Shown here: in pieces, positions 1 through 5,102 of the stretch
Position numbering within the stretch: the first letter of the stretch is position 1
Layout of the letters: each line of letters starts with the position of its first letter
NCBI GenBank assembly: GCA_030744635.1
Contig: JASLQE010000029.1
Coordinates: forward strand, 1-5,102
DNA from: Dehalococcoidia bacterium
GTDB lineage: Bacteria; Chloroflexota; Dehalococcoidia; JACVQG01; JAHKAY01
Length of the DNA: 5,102 nt
Direction of reading: 5' to 3'
The notes under the pieces: model-generated
What the model was told of the DNA's origin: nothing
Seen by the model: the letters and a program-made list of their open reading frames with translations, nothing else
Database searches by the model: none
Program-made: the position numbers and the translations under genes

Positions 1-1
1 C

Positions 2-1384
2 GCTGGGGGGAAGCGGCAGGTCCAAGACTTCGAGGCCTTCGGGGTCAAGTTTCGCAAGGATGATAAGGAAGGGCTCTATGTCGCCCGTGCCCCAGGCCAC
101 TCCTACGCCCACCATGTCTATGGCGAGAACCGCATCGGCACCGACTTCTCGCTACCCCTCCGTGCCCAGGCGGAGAAGGACGGCGTCAGGTTCATGGAGG
201 GCGTATTCATCACCCGGCTGCTGCAACGGGCAGGCCGGGTAGTAGGCGCAATAGGACTGGACCGTGAGGCCCAGCCCGTGGTTATCAGTGCAGCGGTTAC
301 CGTGCTGGCTTGCGGCGGACTGGGACAGCTCTTCCTCCATACCAACAACGCCGCCGGCACCACCGCCGATGGCTATGCTCTGGCCTACCATGCGGGCCTA
401 ACCCTGCGGGACATGGAGTTCGTCCAGTTCTACCCCACCGCCCTCGGTGAATGGGGCAGCCGCACCCTCATATATGAGGCCTTTGTTTTCAACGGCGGGG
501 CCATCATCCGCAACCGCCTGGGGGAAGATGTACGCGCGCGTCATGGGTTGCAGGACCCCATGGTGTTCACCCGGGACCGTTTCACCCGGGCACTGATGAC
601 CGAAATCCTGGAGGGCCGGGCCACCGAGGGTAAGCTGACCCTGGACCTGACCCCGGTGCCTCCGGAGACGATGGCCAAGCTGGCGCCGCTGCTTCCCAGG
701 GAGGAGCGGGAGTGCCGCCAGTTTCCGGTAGCGCCCACCACCCATTTCGCTATGGGTGGTCTGGAGATAGACCCTGACTCTCACACAGCCCTGCCGGGGC
801 TGCTGGCCTGCGGCGAGGTCTGCGGTGGCGTCCATGGCGCCAACCGCCTGGCGGGCAACGCCCTGACCGAAGTGTTCGTTTTCGGCACCATCGCGGGGGA
901 GGAGGCGGCCCGCCTGTCCGCCGGCACACAGCCGGTCTCCCCGGAGGAGGCCGATGTGCTACAGGAGGTTGACCGGCTGCGGCAGTCCGCCTCCGGCCGC
1001 ACCGGGCAGTGCCAGCAGCTGCGCCGGGCACTCAAGCAGGTGATGTGGGATAAGGCTGGCATCATCCGTGACCAGGCCGGGCTCCAGGGGGCACTGGCCG
1101 AAATCGCCTCATTGAATGAGGCCGTCAGCGTGGCGGGCGCAGCCGTACCCAGAGAGCTGGTCAAGCTCCTGGAGATGGATAACATGCTCACCACAGCGGA
1201 AATGGTATGTAGGGCCGCCCTCAAGCGCTCCGAAAGCCGTGGGGCCCATTTCCGTACGGACTATCCGCAGGAGGACAACCACAGTTGGTTGAAAAACATC
1301 ACCATCCGCCGCCGGGAATCGGAAATGGAGCTTGACGCCATCCCGGTGGCCTTCACCGAGATATCACCGGAGCAAGGAGGCTAA
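2..1384 (+). CDS. FAD-dependent fumarate reductase/succinate dehydrogenase-family flavoprotein subunit, 5'-truncated
   Basis: The reading frame is open from the window edge to TAA at 1382-1384, giving 460 visible residues. The N-terminal Rossmann FAD-binding part lies outside the window, so the ATG at 194 is an internal Met. Numbering from the first visible codon, the family signatures run in order: the FAD-domain end (VLACGGLGQLF, about 102-111), DMEFVQFYPT (137-146), TRDRFTR (190-196, with the family's substrate Arg), THFAMGG (247-253, active-site His at base 743), HGANRLAGNAL (278-288, substrate Arg) and the C-terminal helical domain ending in ESRGAHFRTDYP (411-422). This family oxidises or reduces C4 dicarboxylates and similar substrates using FAD. 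Two positions are unusual: the His of the usual QFHPT/QYHPT motif is Tyr (base 431), and the usual RGEGG reads VFNGG (485-499). The true substrate may therefore differ from fumarate/succinate. L-aspartate oxidase is less likely. Its stop abuts the next gene. No iron-sulfur or membrane subunit is visible; one could lie upstream. Confidence 0.87.
   Translation, partial: AGGKRQVQDFEAFGVKFRKDDKEGLYVARAPGHSYAHHVYGENRIGTDFSLPLRAQAEKDGVRFMEGVFITRLLQRAGRVVGAIGLDREAQPVVISAAVTVLACGGLGQLFLHTNNAAGTTADGYALAYHAGLTLRDMEFVQFYPTALGEWGSRTLIYEAFVFNGGAIIRNRLGEDVRARHGLQDPMVFTRDRFTRALMTEILEGRATEGKLTLDLTPVPPETMAKLAPLLPREERECRQFPVAPTTHFAMGGLEIDPDSHTALPGLLACGEVCGGVHGANRLAGNALTEVFVFGTIAGEEAARLSAGTQPVSPEEADVLQEVDRLRQSASGRTGQCQQLRRALKQVMWDKAGIIRDQAGLQGALAEIASLNEAVSVAGAAVPRELVKLLEMDNMLTTAEMVCRAALKRSESRGAHFRTDYPQEDNHSWLKNITIRRRESEMELDAIPVAFTEISPEQGG
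1374..1380 (+). promoter_or_regulatory. Ribosome binding site deciding a TTG start
   Basis: AAGGAGG sits inside the last codons of the flavoprotein gene, four bases before the TTG at 1385. It is a near-perfect Shine-Dalgarno sequence. It supports TTG as the real start of the downstream gene and implies translational coupling, because ribosomes finishing at TAA (1382-1384) stop immediately next to the new start. Confidence 0.8.
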
Positions 1385-2410
1385 TTGAAGAACCGGTTAT
1401 GTGAGCTTTTTGGCATCAAGTACCCCATTATTCAGGCCCCTATGGCCTACATCACCTGGGCAGACCTGGCGGCCGCAGTCAGCAACGCCGGCGGCCTGGG
1501 CACCATGGGCCCCAACCCCGGCCCCGGTTTCCAGGAAGAAATGCCGGATGTGGAGCAGGCTGGGGAGTTGCTGCGCCAGGAGATAAGGCGGCTGCGGGAC
1601 ATGACCCGCAAACCTTTCGCCGTCAACTTCACCATCGGCCGGGGCAAGCAGATACCTTACAGCGACCGCTTTGTGGAGGTGGGCTGCGAGGAGAAAGTGC
1701 CGGTAGCGGTGGTCTCCATGGGCTCCTCATCGGTATACACGGAGAAGCTCAAGGCCGCCGGTTGTAAGGTGCTACACGCCGTAGGCGGCGTGAGCCATGC
1801 CATCAGGGCCCAGGCTGATGGGGTGGATGCCATTGTCTGTGAGGGCTTCGAGGGCGGTGGCCACCTGGGTGGTGAGGAGCTTACCACCCTGGTGATGGTG
1901 CCCCAAATTGCAGATGTAGTAGACATCCCGCTTGTGGCCGGCGGAGGTATCGCCGATGCCCGCGGGATGGTGGCCGCCCTGGCGTTGGGTGCGGAAGGCA
2001 TCTACATGGGCACCCGCTTTATGGTTGCCACGGAATGCTCCATTCACATTAATGTCAAGCAAGCGGTGGTGGATGCCACCGATACCAGCACGGTAGCCTT
2101 CGGCCGTAACGTTATGCTCTCCCGCAGTCTCAAGAACAAATACACCCAGGAGCACATGGCGCTGGAGGCCAAAGGGGCCTCCTTTGAGGAGATGCGGAAC
2201 TACGAGCGCTCGGGCACACCCTCGCTAAAGGGGCGCCGCCGCAGCGCCGCCGCCAATGTCGACGGGAACCTCGAATACGGCTCGGTGGGTATGGGGGCCA
2301 TAGCCGGGTTTATCAAAGAGATATCCGGTGCCGCAGATATAGTAAACGGCCTGGTCCAGGGCTCCCCCGGTGTGATACAGCGCCTCCAGGAGGTAATCCC
2401 CACCCCGTAG
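1385..2410 (+). CDS. Nitronate monooxygenase / enoyl-ACP reductase II (FabK)-like FMN protein
   Basis: This complete 341-residue protein begins at TTG, chosen because an AAGGAGG site precedes it and because the product starts at the family's usual N-terminus (FGIKYPIIQAPMAYI). It is a TIM-barrel FMN enzyme of the 2-nitropropane dioxygenase family. Visible signatures are IIQAPM (residues 15-20), the Gly-rich NAGGLGTMG (34-42), GFEGGGHLGG with the expected catalytic His160 (base 1862), the phosphate-binding VAGGGIAD (184-191) and MGTRF (208-212). The C-terminal GSVGMGAIAG (299-308) corresponds to the family's GSxMAGQxAG, with Ala replacing Gln. Known members either oxidise alkyl nitronates or reduce enoyl-ACP using NAD(P)H. 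No signal peptide or membrane segment is seen. No fatty-acid synthesis genes lie next to it, so FabK function is not supported by context. Co-transcription with the upstream flavoprotein gene suggests a shared redox pathway, which is inference. Family assignment is firm; the substrate is unknown. Confidence 0.87.
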   Translation: MKNRLCELFGIKYPIIQAPMAYITWADLAAAVSNAGGLGTMGPNPGPGFQEEMPDVEQAGELLRQEIRRLRDMTRKPFAVNFTIGRGKQIPYSDRFVEVGCEEKVPVAVVSMGSSSVYTEKLKAAGCKVLHAVGGVSHAIRAQADGVDAIVCEGFEGGGHLGGEELTTLVMVPQIADVVDIPLVAGGGIADARGMVAALALGAEGIYMGTRFMVATECSIHINVKQAVVDATDTSTVAFGRNVMLSRSLKNKYTQEHMALEAKGASFEEMRNYERSGTPSLKGRRRSAAANVDGNLEYGSVGMGAIAGFIKEISGAADIVNGLVQGSPGVIQRLQEVIPTP

Positions 2411-2411
2411 A

Positions 2412-2441
2412 GGAGGCCGCCCCGGCATGGCGGCAACCTCC
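2412..2441 (+). other. Small imperfect hairpin after the flavoenzyme operon
   Basis: GCCGCC (2416-2421) pairs with GGCGGC (2429-2434) across a 7-base loop. An outer GGAG/CTCC pairing (2412-2415 with 2438-2441) extends it with a 3-base bulge. It begins right after the TAG at 2408-2410. It may contribute to RNA 3'-end structure but has no U-tract. Short GC-rich stems of this size also arise by chance in such DNA. Confidence 0.3.
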
Positions 2442-2458
2442 CCCGCAACCCTGATTGG

Positions 2459-2488
2459 TAGAGCGGCACCCTCAAGGGTGCCGCTCTA
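2459..2488 (+). terminator. Perfect 14-bp hairpin, probable transcript end without U-tract
   Basis: TAGAGCGGCACCCT (2459-2472) is followed by the loop CA and then its exact reverse complement (2475-2488), a perfect GC-rich stem. In practice the loop is probably four bases, closing on C-G. It lies about 48 bases after the stop of the FabK-like gene and about 60 bases before the next promoter, where an operon-end terminator is expected. The following bases (TCTACGG) are not a U-run, and the reverse direction has none either. It therefore may terminate inefficiently, act with Rho, or stabilise the 3' end. The inverted repeat is directly visible; the function is inferred. Confidence 0.6.
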
Positions 2489-2525
2489 TCTACGGTAAGC
2501 GCCTCACTTTCGGCGGGGAGGCATC

Positions 2526-2555
2526 TTGCGCACATGGGCGGGTATTCTATAGAAT
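2526..2555 (+). promoter_or_regulatory. Candidate sigma-70-type promoter for the EF-G-like gene
   Basis: TTGCGC (2526-2531, three of six matches to TTGACA) is followed after 18 bases by TAGAAT (2550-2555, five of six matches to TATAAT). An alternative -10, TATAGA (2548-2553), gives a 16-base spacer. Transcription would start near 2562, leaving a leader of roughly 15 bases that holds little more than the ribosome binding site. The position between a strong hairpin and the gene supports it, but the -35 box is weak. Confidence 0.45.
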
Positions 2556-2556
2556 A
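2543..2556. repeat. Perfect 14-bp palindrome overlapping the -10 region
   Basis: TATTCTATAGAATA reads identically on both strands. It covers the candidate -10 element and ends 20 bases before the chosen start codon. An AT-rich symmetric site in GC-rich DNA at this position could be an operator for a dimeric regulator. Equally, the symmetry could follow from an AT-rich -10 region. No second copy was noticed elsewhere in the window. Confidence 0.5.
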
Positions 2557-2562
2557 TGTGGC

Positions 2563-2571
2563 GGAAGGGGG
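2563..2571 (+). promoter_or_regulatory. Ribosome binding site deciding the ATG at 2577
   Basis: The purine run GGAAGGGGG ends five bases before ATG 2577-2579. An in-frame ATG at 2556 would place this purine run inside the coding region. It also overlaps the palindrome and candidate promoter, and has no Shine-Dalgarno sequence of its own. This favours 2577 as the start. Confidence 0.65.
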
Positions 2572-2576
2572 TTTCT

Positions 2577-4628
2577 ATGACAGCCGTTTCCGCCAAACGA
2601 ATTCGCAACACTGCGTTGCTGGCCCACTCCGGAGCGGGTAAAACATCTCTTGCCGATGCCATGCTCTTTGCCGCCAAGGCAATCTCTCGCTTGGGTAAAG
2701 TGGATGATGGTACCGCCACCTCGGACTATGAGCCGGAGGAGGCCAAACGCAGAATTAGCCTCAACCTTACCGTTTTGCCTTGCACCTGGCTGGACCACAA
2801 GCTCAACTTGCTGGACGCCCCAGGCTATGCCGACTTCATCGGAGATGTGCGGGTCTCCCTGCGGGTCTCAGAGGGAGCCGTGGTGGTGATAGACGCCGCC
2901 GCCGGGGTGGAGGTGGGCACCGAGATGGCCTGGAACCTGGTCGGGGAGGCCGGCCTCCCCCGTCTTATCTTCATCAACAAGATGGACCGGGAGAACGCAG
3001 ATTTCTTCAACACCCTGGAGGCCGCCACCTCCAAGCTGGGGGTCAAGGCCGTGCCCGTGCAGCTCCCCATAGGCGCCGAAGCGGGCTTCCAGGGAGTGGT
3101 GGACCTGATAACCGGCAAGGCCTATACCGGCGGCGAGGGCCAGGAGAGGGAAATACCCGCCGACATGGCGGATTTGGTGAGCACATACCGGGATAAGCTC
3201 ATAGAGGCCGCCGTGGAGACCGATGACGAGCTCATCACCAAATACTTGGAGGGCGGTGAGGTCACTGAAGAGGAGCTGCGCCGTGGGTTGGAGCAGGGTG
3301 CCCGCCAGGGACAACTGGTGCCGGTGCTGGCAGGCTCTGCACTTAAAAGCATCGGTGTAAACTTCCTGATGGATGCCATAGTGCGCTACCTACCATCTCC
3401 CGCCGAGGTGGCACCGCCGAAGGGCGTAGAGGTGTCACCCACCACCACCCCGGCAGCCCTGGTGTTCAAGACAACGGCTGACCCCTATGTAGGCAAGCTT
3501 TCCTACTTCCGTGTATATTCCGGTACCATCGCCTCTAACTCTCATGTGTGGAACTGCACCAAACAGCACGATGAACGCATGGGCCAGCTATATCTGGTAC
3601 GGGGCAAGACACAGGAGCCGGCGCCCGAGGTGGCCGCCGGAGACATAGGTGCCGTGGCCAAACTATCCGTCACTACCACCGGGGACACCCTGGGCAGCAA
3701 GGAACACCCCGCCTCCCTGCCGGGTATCACCTTCCCCTCCCCCATACTGCGTATGGCCGTGCAGCCCAAGACCAAGGCCGACCTGGACAAGATGGGCCTG
3801 TCTTTACCTCGGCTCATGGAGGAAGACCCTACCATCTCTATACAGCGGGAGGCGGACACCAGCGAGACATTGCTGGCAGGCATGGGTGAGACTCACCTGG
3901 AAGTAGCCGTGGAGCGTTTGCAGCGCAAGTTCGGCCTGGATGTCAAGGTCCAGGTACCCAGGGTGCCATATAAAGCGACTGTAACTACCTCGGCCAAGGC
4001 CGACTACCGCCACAAAAAGCAGACCGGCGGCCACGGCCAGTTCGCCCATGTCTTTCTGGAGGTATCACCCTTGCCCCGGGGATCGGGACAGATTGAGTTC
4101 GCCAGCCGCATTGTCGGCGGTGCCATCTCCAAAAGCTATATCCCCGCAGTGGAGAAAGGCGTTATGGAAGCCTCCCATGATGCCGGCCTGGGCGGCTACC
4201 CGGTGGTAGATGTGAAAGCCACCCTGTACGACGGCAAGGAGCACCCCGTGGACTCCTCGGATATCTGCTTCAAAATAGCCGGCTCCCACGCCCTCAAGGA
4301 GGGCCTTAGCGAGGCACAACCGGTTCTGTTGGAACCTGTTATGAAACTCCAGGTTGAGGTGCCTGAGCCACTTACCGGGGAGATTATCGGCGACCTCAAC
4401 ACCAAACGGGCCAAGGTGCTGGGGGTGAACCCCCAGGGAGGAATAAATGTCATTGAGGCCCTGGCCCCCATGTCTGAGGTGCAGCGCTATCTCATAGACC
4501 TGCGCTCTATGACCCAGGGCCGGGGTAGGTTCACCATGGAGTTCAGCCACTACGAGGAAGTGCCCGCCCAACTCACCCAGCGCATCGTTGCCGAAAGGCA
4601 GCAGGAGAAGGGATCCGAAAAAGCTTAA
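2577..4628 (+). CDS. fusA2: Elongation factor G-like GTPase (EF-G-2 type paralogue)
   Basis: The 683-residue product has the full five-domain EF-G layout and the usual family length. EF-G proteins act in the cytoplasm on the ribosome, driving tRNA-mRNA translocation or ribosome recycling with GTP. Numbered from the chosen ATG, the P-loop AHSGAGKT is at 16-23, switch I is RRISL (58-62, in place of RGITI), switch II is DAPGYADF (80-87), NKMD is at 134-137 and GSAL at 253-256. Domain II starts about 292, domain III about 386, domain IV about 463 and domain V about 585. The domain IV tip loops are present: KQTGGHGQF (481-489) and HPVDSS (556-561). Tyr84 (base 2826) replaces the catalytic His of canonical EF-G (DTPGH). 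DAPGY, the DYEPEE segment and the FSHYEEVP...QRIVAERQ C-terminus match what I recall of Thermus thermophilus EF-G-2. This is therefore probably the paralogue and not the housekeeping EF-G. Neither rpsL/rpsG nor tuf is adjacent, unlike the str operon. It appears monocistronic. Confidence 0.92.
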   Translation: MTAVSAKRIRNTALLAHSGAGKTSLADAMLFAAKAISRLGKVDDGTATSDYEPEEAKRRISLNLTVLPCTWLDHKLNLLDAPGYADFIGDVRVSLRVSEGAVVVIDAAAGVEVGTEMAWNLVGEAGLPRLIFINKMDRENADFFNTLEAATSKLGVKAVPVQLPIGAEAGFQGVVDLITGKAYTGGEGQEREIPADMADLVSTYRDKLIEAAVETDDELITKYLEGGEVTEEELRRGLEQGARQGQLVPVLAGSALKSIGVNFLMDAIVRYLPSPAEVAPPKGVEVSPTTTPAALVFKTTADPYVGKLSYFRVYSGTIASNSHVWNCTKQHDERMGQLYLVRGKTQEPAPEVAAGDIGAVAKLSVTTTGDTLGSKEHPASLPGITFPSPILRMAVQPKTKADLDKMGLSLPRLMEEDPTISIQREADTSETLLAGMGETHLEVAVERLQRKFGLDVKVQVPRVPYKATVTTSAKADYRHKKQTGGHGQFAHVFLEVSPLPRGSGQIEFASRIVGGAISKSYIPAVEKGVMEASHDAGLGGYPVVDVKATLYDGKEHPVDSSDICFKIAGSHALKEGLSEAQPVLLEPVMKLQVEVPEPLTGEIIGDLNTKRAKVLGVNPQGGINVIEALAPMSEVQRYLIDLRSMTQGRGRFTMEFSHYEEVPAQLTQRIVAERQQEKGSEKA

Positions 4629-4643
4629 GGCAGCATTTCGCTC

Positions 4644-5102
4644 TTATTCTATCTCTACCACAGCGCGTACCTCCATCCGGCCCCCCTGAAGCCGGATTTC
4701 ACCGAGGCGCACCGGGAAGCCCTGTGTCTCCAGAGACGCGATACCCTGTTCAATAAAGCCGTTTATCTGGTCCTCCACCGGACCCGGCAAAGGCAGTCTG
4801 CCCAGGTCAACATCCTCCAGCACCACATCCAACCGCCCTTCCCTTACCCCTAATAGTAGCCGCACCCCAACATCCACCTCACCAAATAACGGCACTTCCA
4901 GGGTAGTCACCGCCATCATCCTCCCCTCCCGGAAGGAAACCTTAACGGAGCTGGCCCTTAGCGGCAACTCGTTTTCTTCTTGAAACCTCGGCAATCGCCG
5001 GGCCAGGAAGGAGTTTAGCAGGTCCTCGCCGAAGGAAAGCTCCATCTCGGCGCGGTAGCCACCGTCCGACATCTCTATTCGTTCCACCAGCAGCCCGGCG
5101 TC
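4644..5102 (-). CDS. Hypothetical protein, possible lipid-binding LmeA/YpmS-like fold, 5'-truncated
   Basis: The minus-strand frame is open from the window edge to TAA at 4644-4646, giving 152 visible residues. A GTG at 5087 and an ATG at 5072 occur in frame but neither has a ribosome binding site, so the real start, and any signal peptide or membrane anchor, is probably outside the window. The visible part opens with a segment like FGEDLLNSFLARRL (a helix that in such proteins follows the leader). It continues with alternating hydrophobic strands: VKVSFREGRMMAVTTLEVPLF, then VGVRLLLGVREGRLDVVLEDVDLG, LPLP, a second helix (VEDQINGFIEQGIASL) and a last strand pair ending RMEVRAVVEIE. This order of an N-terminal helix, paired strands with GR turns, an LPLP link and a second helix recalls DUF2993/LmeA and DUF2140/YpmS proteins. 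These are extracytoplasmic or membrane-anchored and thought to bind lipids. That fold call is tentative. No catalytic motif is visible. It converges on the EF-G-like gene with a 15-base gap. Confidence 0.8.
   Translation of the reverse strand, partial: DAGLLVERIEMSDGGYRAEMELSFGEDLLNSFLARRLPRFQEENELPLRASSVKVSFREGRMMAVTTLEVPLFGEVDVGVRLLLGVREGRLDVVLEDVDLGRLPLPGPVEDQINGFIEQGIASLETQGFPVRLGEIRLQGGRMEVRAVVEIE

Noticed and set aside
194..1384. ATG at 194 as the true start of the flavoprotein
   Set aside because: The frame is open to the window edge, and residues upstream of 194 continue recognisable family sequence (about APGHSYAHHVYG to the LPLRAQAEKDGV segment). The gene is truncated, not short.
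2..1384. L-aspartate oxidase (NadB) identity
   Set aside because: The His of the QFHPT motif and the RGEGG motif are both changed, and no nadA or nadC is nearby. The C-terminal domain fits the broader FRD/SDH family equally well.
2200..2535. Minus-strand open frame of 111 codons covering the intergenic region
   Set aside because: Most of it is antisense to the FabK-like gene. It runs through the perfect hairpin, and its product shows no recognisable domain or ribosome binding site.
2556..2576. Upstream in-frame ATG at 2556 as the start of the EF-G-like gene
   Set aside because: It lies within the palindrome/-10 region, has no ribosome binding site, and would add MWRKGVS before the normal family N-terminus. 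ATG 2577 has GGAAGGGGG at proper spacing.
4065..4571. Long minus-strand open frame (168 codons) inside the EF-G-like gene
   Set aside because: It lies antisense to a strongly conserved coding region, is low-complexity in character and matches no family. GC-rich coding DNA commonly gives such shadows; the same holds for the antisense frames at 398-835, 781-1224 and 2868-3314.
4616..4640. Intrinsic terminator for the minus-strand gene at the CTTTTTC run (4617-4623, minus strand)
   Set aside because: Only a 3-bp stem can be drawn before the T-run, too weak to support a terminator call.
5072..5087. GTG 5087 or ATG 5072 as the start of the minus-strand gene
   Set aside because: Neither has a Shine-Dalgarno sequence, and the frame continues open to the window edge, so truncation is the simpler reading.

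Overview
The window reads as an ordinary bacterial chromosomal segment, GC-rich and densely coded. It holds four protein genes: three on the + strand and one on the - strand that converges on them. The first and last genes run off the window edges. The gene families (a fumarate-reductase-type flavoprotein, an FMN-dependent nitronate monooxygenase/FabK-like enzyme, and an EF-G-2-type translation factor) fit an anaerobic or facultatively anaerobic, free-living bacterium. Chloroflexota (Dehalococcoidia-like) or a deep Gram-positive lineage is a guess from general protein character and composition. Nothing in the window fixes the taxonomy. I see no RNA gene, CRISPR array, insertion sequence or phage element.

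Positions 1-2410 hold a tight two-gene unit. The first gene lacks its N-terminus. It encodes the flavin/substrate part of a succinate dehydrogenase/fumarate reductase/L-aspartate oxidase family flavoprotein. Its stop codon directly abuts a TTG start for a 341-residue FMN-type nitronate monooxygenase/enoyl-ACP reductase II-like protein. The AAGGAGG ribosome binding site of the second gene lies inside the end of the first gene. The two flavoenzymes are therefore almost certainly co-transcribed and translationally coupled, but their substrates cannot be read from the window.

Positions 2411-2576 are non-coding. They contain a small hairpin, then a perfect 14-bp inverted repeat with a 2-base loop (likely transcript end or 3' stabiliser, but with no U-tract). 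A candidate promoter follows, whose -10 region is embedded in a perfect 14-bp palindrome just before the next gene.

Positions 2577-4628 encode a full-length EF-G paralogue of the EF-G-2 type. It has an intact P-loop, NKMD motif and domain IV tip, but Tyr stands at the position of the catalytic His of canonical EF-G. On the other strand, a 3' gene fragment (4644-5102) encodes a small beta-rich protein. Its pattern resembles lipid-binding LmeA/YpmS-like (DUF2993/DUF2140) proteins, with low confidence. The two convergent stop codons are only 15 bases apart.

I did not find convincing evidence of a new multi-gene system. The points most worth a second look are the active-site substitutions in the flavoprotein and in the EF-G paralogue, the coupled pair of flavoenzymes, and the palindromic promoter.
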